Shown here: one piece after another, positions 1 through 11,400 of the stretch
How the letters are laid out: the number at the start of each line of letters is the position of its first letter
Position numbering within the stretch: position 1 is the stretch's first letter
Assembly (NCBI GenBank): GCA_032622095.1
Contig: CP136068.1
Span: forward strand, 128,965,989 to 129,029,988
Direction: 5' to 3'
DNA from: Siphonodentalium dalli
Lineage: Eukaryota > Mollusca > Scaphopoda > Gadilida > Siphonodentaliidae
Length of the DNA: 64,000 nt
Notes under the pieces: model-generated
Told to the model about the DNA's origin: nothing
The model's input: only the letters and a program-made list of their open reading frames with translations
Databases searched by the model: none
Program-made: the position numbers and the translations under genes

Positions 1-1230
1 CACCCTATTGGCAAATCTTTGTCAAAAAATTACCCGGCCAGCCCATTATACGCTGCCACAAATTGGGCGTAAGTAGAGCCTGGAACCAAACGGACCATAA
101 AATGTTGCGAAATTTCAGGTTGTGAGAGATCTATGTCATCAATGGCCCCTTTTAAGATGTATTCGTCCATAGCCAGCCTAGAGGCATTTCACTGTCTAAA
201 AAGTACCCAGCCAGCCCATTATACGCGGCAACAAATTGGGCGTAAGTAGAGCCTGGAACCAAACGGACCCTAAAATGTTGCTAAATTCCAGGTTGTGAGA
301 AATTTATGTCATTGGTGGCCCATTTTACGATGTATTCGTCCATAGCCACCCTAGTGGCAAATCTTTGTCAAAAAAGTACCCGGCCAGCCCATTATACGCT
401 GCCACAAATTGGGCGTAAGTAGAGCCTGGAACCAAACGGACCATAAAATGTTGCGAAATTTCAGGTTGTGAGAGATCTATGTCATCAGTGGCCCCTTTTA
501 AGATGTATTCGTCCATAGCCAGCCTAGAGGCATTTCACTGTCAAAAAATTACCCAGCCAGCCCATTATACGCGGCCACAAATTGGGCGTAATTAGAGCCT
601 GGAACCAAACGGACCCTAAAATGTTGCTAAATTCCAGGTTGTGAGAGATCTATGTCATTAATGGCCCATTTTAAGATGTATTCGTCCAAAGCCACACTAG
701 CGGCATTGCACTGTCAAAAAATCATCCGGCCAGCCCATTATACGCGGCCACAAATTGGGCGTAAGTAGAGCCTGGAACCAAACGGACCATAAAATGTTGC
801 TAAATTCCAGGTTGTGAGAGATCTATGTCATTGATGGCCCATCTTAAGATGTATTCGTCCACAGCCACCCTAGTGGCAAATCTTTGTTAAAAAAGTACCC
901 GGCCAGCCCATTATACGCGGCCACAAATTGGGCGTAAGTAGAGCCTGGAACCAAACGGACCATAAAATGTTGCGAAATTTCAGGTTGTGAGAGATCTATG
1001 TCATTAATGGCCCATTTTAAGATGTATTCGTCCTTAGCCACCCTAGTGGCAAATCTTTGTAAAAAAAAATACCCGGCCAGCCCATAATACGCGGCCACAA
1101 ATTGGGCGTAAGTAGAGCCTGGAACCAAACGGACCATAAAATGTTGCGAAATTTCAGGTTGTGAGAGATCTATGTCATTAATGGCCCCTTTTGAGATGTA
1201 TTCGTCCATAGCCACCCTAGTGGCAAATCT
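1..1230 (-). repeat. 173-bp satellite, block A (reverse orientation)
   Basis: About seven head-to-tail monomers. The landmark ATTGGGCGTAAGTAGAGCC recurs about every 173 bp (near 62, 236, 409, 585, 757, 928 and 1104). Every monomer is the reverse complement of those in the large block starting at 8421, so the two blocks face each other. Monomers are well preserved, differing by scattered substitutions and 1-2 base indels in the A tract after TTTGT. The array is cut by the window start. Short reading frames in it (for example 844-1215 on minus) are the monomer's fortuitous open frame, not genes. Confidence 0.95.
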
Positions 1231-1772
1231 TTGTATAGCCTATTGGGGTGAATTCGTCTATAGCCACTGTATGGGCAAACCGCTGTCAAAAAGGTACCGG
1301 AATAACCCATTATAACCGGCCACAAATTGGGCGTAAGTATAGTCTGTCTGGAATCAAAACCGACTCTAAACTGTTGCCAGATTCCTGATTTGGTAGATCT
1401 ATGCAATTGGGGCCCTTTTGGTGTGAAATCATACATAGCCATTAGCCAATTGAGGTTCGACTCACATTCGGGAAAGTACCCGGATCGTTCATTTTTACTT
1501 GGCCACAAATTGGACGTAAGTAGAGTCTGGAATCCAAACGAACTCCAACATATCGCTAAATTTCCGATTGAGAGAGATCTATGCTATTGGTGGCCCCATT
1601 TGTGGTGAATGCGCCATAACCACTATATGGCCAAATCACTATAAAAACGTAGCCAATTATTTCCGGCCGCAAATTGGGCGTAAGTAGAGTCTGTATATAT
1701 GCAAAAGGGCCATAAAATGAAGCCACACTCCCGATTGTAAGATACCTATGTTTTGCGTCATGGCCCTCTTGG
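1231..1772 (-). repeat. decayed edge monomers of the 173-bp satellite
   Basis: About three further monomers in the same orientation as 1-1230 but strongly diverged. The cores CACAAATTGGGCGTAAGTA and GAGATCTATG are still visible around 1321, 1502 and 1670, with many substitutions between. This is the expected edge decay of a tandem array, where monomers escape homogenisation. The block stops exactly at the TA that precedes the palindromic element starting at 1775, and equivalent decayed satellite resumes at 6534. Confidence 0.85.
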
Positions 1773-1774
1773 TA

Positions 1775-3092
1775 GTGGGGGTGGGGGTAGTTGCAAAATC
1801 GTTCACTTTGTGATAGAAGCGCCAAACTTTCAGAGTTTGTTTAGTTGTTGGTGAGTATCACTAATCTGGCTGGTTCCATATTTGGGAGGTCACATTGACC
1901 TTCAATTTGAGCTTGACCTTTTTGAAAATCTCAGTTTTTGGGTTGGGTGGTTTATGCCATCTTCTCATAGTTTCTCAGTGCAATTATAGTTGGGAGGTGA
2001 CCACGGTTCATTTGAGCCAAAATATATTTAAATTTTCATAAGATGGCGGCCGGAATTTGAAAATATGACATTTTTTCACAAATATCTTCTAGATCAATTC
2101 ATGCTGTTTGGAACTGGTTGAGTAATGTAACTTTATTTTGTGTTTTTTATATTAACTGATTACATTAGAGCAATTAAATATGGAATTATTGGGGTCCTAG
2201 CCCCTTCCGATCCCTCAAAAATTCGATTTTACAGAATGCGGTATAAAATTTTACAAAAATTCACAATTGGGATTCTAGTCATATTTCAACAAGAAATGAA
2301 CAAAACTTTGTAATGTAAGTGAGGCATATCATTACCTGTAAATATTCCAACTCTCTGGAACTGAAATTCTTACTTTGGCTAGAAATGGCTGCCAACATGG
2401 CCGCCAAAATATGGAAAATGGTAAATATTACACCAGCGTGTCCTGCAATCGCTTACAAGTTGTGGTTGATGTATTAAATGGGCTATTCTGCATACTATAC
2501 ATTGAATACTAACATGCCTGATGCACCATGGTTTATTGTTACTATTGACATCACTGCCATCGTCAAACATATTGGACTTTTCTCTAAAAAACTTGACATA
2601 AATATTGGAAAAAAATCACTTCTCAGATTTGGACCATTTTTTAAAGGTAAAAATGTAACTATCTTTGGATGGAAATGTGTTTATTGTTTTTGTCTATCTT
2701 AAATGTGTCTCACTGTGGTGTTTATAGACCAATTTGCTCAAGATGGCTTCCAAAATGGCAACCAAATTTGTAAAATGGTAATTTTTTACATATATCCCGA
2801 GCATTCTCTGCATCATCCGAAAAGGTAGCAAAATGTGACTCACTTGGTTATTATACGTGTTAGTTAATCAACTGGCAACTACATGTTCTATTCTGGTTGT
2901 CCCAATTCCGTATGGGGCAAGACAAATTCATTTTAAAGTATATAATTTTGCGGAGAACCTCTTTTGTGATTTTGGCCATATTTATTGAAAGGAAATAACT
3001 TTGAGACAGAACTGAGATGGACCATAATTAATATTTGGCTATTCTGGTCCATTATGATAAAAAATGTCCACTGGATACAGTGTGGATGCCAA
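1775..3092 (+). repeat. FB-1 left arm
   Basis: Non-minisatellite part of the left terminal inverted repeat. Its counterpart is 5190-6533. Shared blocks include the segment around 2430-2475 (GCAATCGCTTACAAGTTGTG) matching 5811-5835 in reverse, and CAAGATGGCTTCC near 2741 matching GGAAGCCATCTTG near 5532. It carries several AAGATGGCGGCC-type motifs (about 2040, 2387, 2741). The similarity does not stop here but continues into the minisatellite core. Confidence 0.85.
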
Positions 3093-4445
3093 TATCGTAG
3101 CCAGAAGTTACGCTATGATCATAGGTTATGTGAATAGGTATACATGGAGTTATTGTATGTCATGACTTATGTTAATGGTTATACAATGAGTGACTATATG
3201 ATTATGAGTTGGTTGTCCATGATAAGATGTATCTAGGTATACAGGGAGAGGTCATGGTCAGGTGCGAGGTGAATCGGTATGCATGGAGTGACTTTATGGT
3301 GTATGATTGTGTATATCCAGTACGGGTGCACCAGATGTGCCTGTATGGGCATTGGTGTGGTGTATGGCTATAGCTACATGGTCATCTATGATTGTGTTGA
3401 TTATGTGTATATGGAGTGACTGTAATGTCATGGTGGGATGTACATGTGTTGTCTGTATGAGCATAGGTGGGGTGTGTGGATAAACAGGGTGTGATTTTAT
3501 GGTTACTGGTAATGTGTATAGGTATACATGGAATGACTGCACGGCCATGATTTAACACGAATACCTGGAGTAAGCTGGGTGGATATTACTGAGTGTGTGG
3601 GTATATAGGTAGTGTCCGTGTGGTAACGGGTGGGATGTATATTTATATATCTCGTGGATGTACTATCATTGGTCGGTGTATAGGGATTAGCTGTATTATC
3701 ATGGATGGCGTGTGTGGTTATACATTGAATTACTGAATTGTCATGTGTGAGGTGTATATGCAAGTATGGATTGTTTGAGTGGTCGTGTGCATATCTGGAA
3801 CGGTTGATGGCCCTTAGTGAGGTTTACATGTATACCTGGAGTGAATCTATGGTCTAGGGTGGGCTGCATATGTATACCGAATGGCTATATGACTGTGTGT
3901 CGAATAGGTATACAGGTAGTGAATGTATGGTCAATGGTGAGATGAATACATGTAGGTACACAACTAGTGAATGTATGGTCATATATGTAATGTACATCTA
4001 TACAGGGGTGACTAAATGGTCATGTGTCATGCGTTTGAGTATACCTGGTGTTCCTGTTTGGTGACTCGTGGCGGTATGGTAATGTGTAGGTTATACCAGT
4101 ATATGAAGCGATTGGCTATATGGCCATTGGTGAGGTTCATACGTATACCCGGAGTGACTTTATGGTCATTGTTGTGGTGTTGATGTATATATTGATTGTC
4201 TATTTGACCATGTGTTTGGGGAATATGTATACAGTGGGTGACCTTATGGTCAATGGTGAGATGAATGGGTATACAAGGAGTGACTATATGGTTATGGGTC
4301 ATGTTTAGGAGTATATCCGGTGTGCCTGTATTGTGACGCGTGGCTGTATGGTCGGTCATCCATGGTCATGGGTCAGGTGTACATGTATACAGTGGGTCAC
4401 TATATTGTTATGTATGTGGTGTTTATGTATATATGTAATAACTGC
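3093..4445 (+). repeat. FB-1 core: degenerate 40-50 bp minisatellite, forward half
   Basis: Imperfect tandem units of roughly 40-50 bp built on GTATACA..GAGTGACTATATGGTCATGG..AGGTG. The ATGGTC landmark falls at 3927, 3975 and 4016, giving 48 and 41 bp spacing. It is rich in alternating purine-pyrimidine (GTATAC, GTGTAT). The several 60-110 codon frames here are low-complexity translations of the unit (His/Thr-rich on minus, Tyr/Met/Val-rich on plus) and are not genes. Confidence 0.8.
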
Positions 4446-4555
4446 GATATAATGGGTGGCTATCGCTTTCCGCGATTAACTTCATCCATGTACATAAACA
4501 CCATCAAGATGGAGAACTCCCTGACATGACATCTCCATTGATTAACATATCCTTA

Positions 4556-5189
4556 AGTTATTGTGGACATCGATAGTCACCCAAGGTGCACACGTACAAC
4601 CCACCATTACCTCAGTCACATAAACACCACATAAATGACAACATATTCACCCACTTTATACACGTACACCTGATCATACAGTCATACTTGGTTATACCGG
4701 TACATACACCAAATGACGATAGAGCCACGAGTCACTATGTATGAACACCATATAATCACTATATGTATACATATTCACTACATTCACGATCAGACAGTCA
4801 CTCATTTTATACCTATTCACCTCACAGTGGACCGTACAGCCACTACATGTATACATATTCGCCATATACATGACCATGGAGTCAATCCATGTGTACATAT
4901 GCACATCACCAATAGTGAACCCTACCAGATTTACCAATACCTGCACATACGACCACTCATAAGTTCCACACTTGTCATACTCATACACGCCATCCATGAT
5001 CATACATCTACTCCCCATACACCACCAATGATAACACATCCACAACATATATAAATATACGTCCCACCGCTACCAACATGGCACTCCCTATATACCCACA
5101 CATCATTCATGACCATACAATAACTCGTTGTATACCTATTATCCTCATATATGATCATAGAGTAACTCACTGGCTGTCATCTGGGCTTC
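4556..5189 (-). repeat. FB-1 core: same minisatellite, inverted half
   Basis: The same 40-50 bp unit in reverse complement (CCATATA.TCACT..TGTATAC). The orientation flips in a short non-repetitive centre at about 4446-4555, which would be the loop of a giant hairpin. This half is about 630 bp against about 1350 bp on the left, which accounts for most of the length difference between the element's halves. Unequal expansion or contraction of units after formation is the simple explanation. Confidence 0.75.
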
Positions 5190-6533
5190 CACCCTGTATA
5201 CAGTTGATAAATTTTTATCATAATGGGCCAGAATACCACATCTCAAGGTTCACCTCAGTTCTATCTCAAAGTTCTACCCATTTCCTTTCAATAATATGGC
5301 CAGAATCACAAAAGAGGATCTCCGCAAAATTCCATACTGCAACTGTAAACTTAATTTGTCATGCCCCATACGGAACTATGACAAACATAATATAATATAG
5401 TTGTCAGTTAATTAACTAACACGTATAATTACCAAGTGAGTCACAATTTGCTACCTTTTCGGATAATGCAGAGAATAATGTTCGGGATATGTGTAAAAAA
5501 TTGACATTTTAAAATTTGGTTGCCATTTTGGAAGCCATCTTGAGCAATTTAGTCTATAAACACCGTAGTGTGACACATTTAAGATAGGTCAAAACAATAA
5601 ATACATTTGATACCAAAGATAGTTGCATTTTACTTGAAAAAATGGTCGAACCCTGAAAAGTTAATTATTGCCGATATTTATGTCAATTTTGTGAGAGAAA
5701 AGTCCAATATTTCTGGTGATGTCAGTGGTGACAATAGTAAAAATGACACATGCACAGACATGTTAGTATTCAATGTATATAATACAGATTAGCAAATTGT
5801 ATACATCAACCACAACTTGTAAGCGATTGCAGGACACCCTGGGGCAATATTTACCATTTTCCGTATTTTGGCGGCCATTTTGGTAGCCATTTTGAGCCAG
5901 GGTAAGATTTTTGGTTCCAGAGAGTTGGAATATTCATAGGTAATGATATGCCTCACTTACATTACAATGGTCTTTTCATTTATTTTTTAAATATGACTAG
6001 AATCCCAATTGTGATTTTTTGTAAAATTTTGTACCGCGTTCTGTAAAATCGAATTGTGCAGGGATAATTGCATATTTAATTGCTCCAATGATCAGTTAAG
6101 ATACAAAACACAAAATAAAGTCATATTACTCAACTAGTTCCAAACAGCATGAAATGATCTAGAATAAATTTGTGAAAAAATGTCACATTTTCAAATTCCG
6201 GCGGCCATTTTGGCGGCCATCTTGGATGGTGAGTTTCAATTTTGGTCCAGCAAAGTGTCATTATATCTTAGCTTCACGCTTTATATTGAAAACTGCTTTG
6301 GAAAACCATCAACTATGACTGAATGTTATTTTTGTTTTATTTTACAACAAATCGTCTTTTTAGGGGGTGTTCTATTTCCGGTCACTTTTTTCCAAGATCC
6401 ACTCACTGAAAAGCTGGAACCAGCTAGATTCTCATTTAGAATATGTTAAACTACATCTGTGCCAATTTTGGTGCTTCTATCAAAAAGTGAACGATTTTTA
6501 TATTTTCCTGTAATTATCCCCACCCCCCCCCAC
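5190..6533 (-). repeat. FB-1 right arm
   Basis: Reverse complement of 1775-3092, ending in the C-rich terminus at 6521-6533 next to TA. It contains GCCGCCATTTTGG/GCCATCTTGG motifs near 5868, 5890 and 6200-6225. The frame at 6180-6449 is a chance frame in the arm; the same stretch in the left arm is not open, so no coding role is supported. Confidence 0.85.
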
Positions 6534-6735
6534 TATGATGTGAACTCGTCCATAGCCGCCGTATGGGCAAATTACTGTCAAACAATTTCCGATTCTGGGA
6601 GATTTATCTTATTTGTGGCCACTTTTGGGGGGTGACTCCGCCTATTGCGAACCTATGGGTAAATTATTGTCAAAAATACTCGGTTATATAGCCCATTATA
6701 GTGACCACATGCAAATTGGGCGTAAATGGGTGATT
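6534..6735 (-). repeat. decayed 173-bp satellite remnant right of FB-1
   Basis: Satellite landmarks ACTCGTCCATAGCC (6542), GTCAAA, CCCATTATA (about 6692) and CAAATTGGGCGTAA (6713) appear in the same orientation and order as the decayed monomers at 1231-1772. This is about one and a sixth monomers. The shared orientation on both sides shows that FB-1 was inserted into a pre-existing array rather than marking its inversion point. Confidence 0.8.
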
Positions 6736-7954
6736 CTCCCTTAAATGAGCAAATTCGTCCAGGAAATTCTGAAAAAAATAAATATGTCACATGCCGATGA
6801 ATTTTATGTGAGTATGTAGCACATATATTGGTGACCACGAAAATGGCATTTGGCAAAATTATAGGGCAAGGTCAAGGTCAATCGAGGTCGTTCATTACAG
6901 CACGTGCCAATGACGTTTTTTTTGGGTTGACGTCATTGTCAAATTCGCTCTTTCTCCAAAACTTGTGTTTAATTCGAATATCATGATTAATGGAAACCAA
7001 ACAAAATTGAGCCACTTTGTTGACATGTGCCCTTTAATAGTTGAATTATCGTTATGAGTATATATTCCACGTGTACATCATGGAGTAGCCGAAGATGTAT
7101 ACATCCGTCCAAACGACGTATCGCGCAGGTCCACAGGTTGAGACGTCTATGCGATACAGCAATTTGAATATACGTGGTGGAAATTGATGTGCTTTTGTGC
7201 TTTGTGGGCGTGACTTAGAGTTCAAACTCTCTAAGAGGTCAACGAATACACCGTACAGATCTGATAATTGCATGGAAGCAGATTTTGATCGCATGAAGGG
7301 CTATTCCTATCAAGTCGGGCATGCCCTGATCCTCGTACACTTTGTTTGAAGCCAAACGACCGAGGAAGTCTGATGTAGACAACGTGAACATACGTCAATC
7401 AAACTCTGTTCCTCAAGGGGTTCGCCAAATTGCAATGAGAAATTACAGTAGAAAACATTGTCGATGGATTTCTCTTACATATGTTTCAAGATATCGAACT
7501 GAAATTTGGTATTTAGGGGTTTCTCGGTGCGCTCAATCAGATAGAATTGTCAGTGAGATATTCCGATGGCCCAAAATGTGCCAATGACGCCGTTGCTATA
7601 CCACACGAACAGGAAATCGCTCCGCAGGCAGAACGATTGTTGAAAAGTACCGAAACAATTGATTTTCAAACTGTCATCTGCTTCTCTCTGAGATTGTTTG
7701 TTGTAAACGTCAATCCATTTAGAAAATTGGTTAGGTTCCGTTGATCACCCCACTTACTCACTCACCCCAACCCAATAGGAACTATATGTGTATGCACATC
7801 GTGTTGACCCTTTTACAGCAGAACCACCCAAATATTCTAAGCCTGAAATGTGTCTGTGATTGGTAACTGTGTCGCGGTGTAGACATGTCGCGGTGTGGAC
7901 TTATTTTTATGTTTTCTTCAATTGTTTTTCCTTCTCTGCTTATGTCAGGCGTCC
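6736..7954. other. unassigned spacer between satellite and 139-bp repeat
   Basis: No gene or repeat family recognised. A short imperfect inverted repeat (CAATGACG at 6908 with CGTCATTG at 6931) includes the palindrome TGACGTCA at 6928-6935, the sequence bound by CREB/ATF-type factors; alone this is weak. Frames at 7342-7587 and 7547-7744 overlap each other in different registers and resemble no family I know. This is the only stretch between the two satellite blocks without clear satellite homology, and it may hold the breakpoint where array orientation changes. Confidence 0.5.
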
Positions 7955-8420
7955 ATTAGGCGTCCTTACCGTTCTCGAATATGGTCCATAGCCTATTTTC
8001 ACTCCCTCTGGTTGGCACCCCCCCCCCGGGGTGATGGGTGGGGATCGGGGTGTTTCTATGTGGTATTTGGGGGGGGGGGGCACACAGCCATGCCGTCAAA
8101 TCGGTCGAAATCCTTACCGTTCTCGAAAATGGTCCATACCCAATTTTTACCCCCTCGGGTTGGCACCCCCGGGGTGATATGTGGGGTCGGGGTATTTCTA
8201 GGTGGTATTTGTAGCGGGCCGCCCATCCATGCAGTCAAATCAGTCGAAATCCTTACCGTTCTCGAAAATGGTCCATACCCCATTTTCACCCCTCGGGTTG
8301 GCACCCCCGTGGTGATGGGTGGGGGTCGGGGTGTTTCTAGGTGTTATTTGGGGCGGGCTACCCACCCATGCCGTCAAATCTGTCGAAATCCTTACCGTTC
8401 TCGAAAATGGTCCATACCCC
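7955..8420 (+). repeat. 139-bp GC-rich tandem repeat, about 3.3 copies
   Basis: TCCTTACCGTTCTCGAA starts at 7963, 8111, 8250 and 8389, giving spacings of 148, 139 and 139 bp (the first unit is longer because of C and G tracts). Each unit carries CGGGTTGGCACCCCC, a G-rich GGTGATGGGTGGGG..CGGGG stretch able to form a G-quadruplex, and CCGTCAAATC.GTCGAAATCC. The last unit is cut after CATACCCC at 8420, where satellite sequence begins at once. The 182-codon frame at 7895-8443 is an open register of this repeat that also crosses the junction, so it is not a gene. Confidence 0.9.
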
Positions 8421-11400
8421 AAAAGGGGCCATCAATGACATAGATCTCTAACAACCTGAAATTTAGCAACGTTTTAGGGTGCGTTTGGTTCCAGGCTCTA
8501 CTTACGCCCAATTTGTGGCCGGGTATAATGGGCTGGACGGGTAATATTTTTACAGATTTGCAACTAGGGTGGCTATGGACGAATACATCTTAAAAGTGGC
8601 TATTAATGACATAGATCTCTCACAACCTGGAATTTTGCAACATTGTATGGTCCGTTTGGTTCCAAGCTCTACTTACGCCCAATTTGTGGCCGCGTTTAAT
8701 GGGCTGGCCGTGTAATTTTTTGACAGTGAAATGTCACTAGGGTGGCTATGCACGAATACATATTAAAGGGGGCCATTAATGACATAGATCTCTCACAACC
8801 TGGAATTTCGCAACATTTTATGGTCCGTTTGGTTCAAAGCTCTACTTACGCCCAATTTGTAGCCGCGTATAATGGGCTGGCCGGGTAAATTTTTGACAGT
8901 GACATGCCACTAGGGATGCTATGGACGAATACATCTTAAAAGGGGTAATTAGTGACATAGATCTCTCACAATGTGGAATTTCGCAACATTTTATGGTCAG
9001 TTTGATTCCAGGCTCTACTTACGCCCAATTTGTGGCCGCGTATAATGGGCTGGCCGGGTATTTTTTTGACAGTGAAATGCCTCTAGGGTGTCTATGGACG
9101 AATACATCTTAAAAGTGGCCATTAATGACATAGATCTCTCACAACCTGGAATTTCGTAACATTTTATGGTCCGTTTGGTTCCAGGCTCTACATACGCCCA
9201 ATTTGTGGCCGCGTATAATGGGTTGGCCGGGTAATTTGTTGACAGTGAAATGCCTCCTCTATGGTGGCTATGGACGAATGCATCTTAAAAGAGGCCATTA
9301 ATTACATAGATCTCTCACAATGTGGAATTTCGCAACATTTTATGGTCCGTTTGGTTCCAGGCTCTACTTACGCCCAATTTGTGGCCGCGTTTAATGGGCT
9401 GGCCGGGTAAATTTTTGACAGAGATTTGCCTCTAGGGTGGCTATGGACGAATACATCTCAAGAGGGGCCATCAATGACATAGATCTCTCACAACCTGGAA
9501 TTTAGCAACATTTTATGGTCCGTTTGGTTCCAGGATCTGCTTACGCCCAATTTGTGGCCGCGTATAATTGGATGGCCAGGTACTTTTTTGACAGAGATTT
9601 GCTTCTAGGGTGGCTATGGACGAATACATCTTAAAAGGGACACCCAATGACATAGTTCTCTCACAATGTGGAATTTCGCAACATTTAAGGTTCGTTTGGT
9701 TTCAAGCTCTACTTACGCCCAATTTGTGGCAGCGTATAATGGGCTGGCCGGGTACTTTTTTGACAAAGATTTGCCACTAGGGTGGCTATGGACGAATACA
9801 TCTTAAAATGGGCCACCAATGACATAAATTTCTCACAACCTGGAATTTAGCAAAATTTTAGGGTCCGTTTCGTACCAGGCTCTACTTACGCCCAATTTGT
9901 GGCCGCGTATAATGGGCTGGCTGGGTAATTTTTTGAAATTGAAATGCCTCTAGGGTGGCTATGGACGAATACATCTTAAAAGGGGCCATCAATGACATAG
10001 ATCTCTCACAACCTGGAATTTAGCAACATTTTTGGGTCCGTTTGGTTCCAGGATCTGCTTACGCCCAATTTGTGGCCGCGTATAATGGGATGGCCAGGTA
10101 CTTTTTGACAGAGATTTGCCTCTAGGGTGGCTATGGACGAATACTTCTTAAAAGGGACACACAATGACATAGTTCTCTCACAATGTGGAATTTCGCAACA
10201 TTTAAGGTCCGTTTGTTTTCAAGCTCTACTTACGCCCAATTTGTGGCAGCGTATAATGGGCTGGCCGGGTACTTTTTTGACGAAGATTTGCCACGAGGGT
10301 GGATATGGACGAATACATCTTAAAATGGGCCACCAATGACATAAATTTCTCACAACCTGGAATTTAGCAACATTTGATGGTCCGTTTCGTACCAGGATCT
10401 ACTTACGCCCAATTTGTGGCCGCGTATAATGGGCTGGCTGGGTAATTGTTTGACAGTAAAATGCCTCTAGGGTGGCTATGGACGAATACATCTTAAAATG
10501 GGCCACCAATGACATAATTTTCTCACAACCTGGAATTTAGCAACATTTTATGGTCCGTTTGGTTCCCGGCTCTACTTACGCCCAATTTATGGCCGCGTAT
10601 AATGGGCTGGCTGGGTACTTTTTTGACAGTGAAATGCCACTAGGGTGGCTATGGACGAATACATCTTAAAAGGGGCCATCAATGACATAGATCTCTCACA
10701 ACCTGGAATTTAGCAACATTTTAGGGTCCGTTTGGTTCCAGGATCTACTTACGCCCAATTTTGTGGCCGCTTATAATGGGATGGCCAGGCACTTTTTTGA
10801 CAGAGACTTGCTTCTAGTGTGGCTATGAATGAATACATCTTAAAAGGGACCCCCCCCAATGACATAGTTCTCTCAAAATGTGGAATTTTGCAACATTTTA
10901 GAGTCCGTTTGGTTTCAGGCTCTACTTCCGCCCAATTTGTGGCAGCGTATAATGGGCTGGCCGGGTACTTTATTGACAAACATTTGCCACTAGGGTGGCT
11001 ATGGACGAATCCATCTTAAAATTGGCCACCAATGACATAAATATCTCACAACCTGGAATTTAGATACATTTTAGGGTCCGTTTGATTCCAGGCTCTACTT
11101 ACGCCCAATATGTGGCCGGATATAATGGGCTGGCCGGGTAATGTTTTGACAGTGAAATGCCACTAGGGTGGCTATGGACGAATACATCTTAAAAGGGGCC
11201 ATTAATGACATAGATCTCTCACAACCTGGAATTTTGCAACATTTTATGGTATGTTTGGTTCCAGGCTCTACTTACGCCCAATTTGGGGCCGGGTATAATG
11301 GGTTGGCCGGGTAATTTTTTGACAGTGAAATGCCACTAGGGTGACTATGGACGAATACATCTTAAAAGGGGCCATTAATGACATAGATCTCTCACAACCT

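Larger units (their letters stand above)
1775..6533. mobile_element. FB-1: 4.76-kb near-complete palindromic (fold-back) element with TA flanks
   Basis: The two halves are reverse complements over almost the whole length. Outer ends read GTGGGGGTGGGGG at 1775 and its complement ending at 6533, followed inward on both sides by AAATCGTTCACTTT and TGATAGAAGC. TA lies immediately outside each end (1773-1774 and 6534-6535). Satellite of the same orientation lies on both sides, so removing the element and one TA rejoins a monomer. No transposase or other coding capacity is visible. TA duplication is typical of Tc1/mariner-like and some other DDE transposons, so a non-autonomous giant MITE or fold-back element is the best reading. 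The arms are diverged, by eye around 80% identical, so the insertion is not recent. Confidence 0.8.

Noticed and set aside
3294-5054. His/Thr-rich and Tyr/Met/Val-rich frames of up to 118 codons
   Set aside because: Low-complexity translations of the 40-50 bp minisatellite on both strands.
6928-6935. TGACGTCA as a CREB/ATF regulatory site
   Set aside because: A single 8-bp match with no gene nearby; chance is the better explanation.
7895-8443. 182-codon frame, the longest in the window
   Set aside because: Open register of the 139-bp GC-rich tandem repeat crossing into satellite DNA; repeats within the protein follow the DNA repeat.
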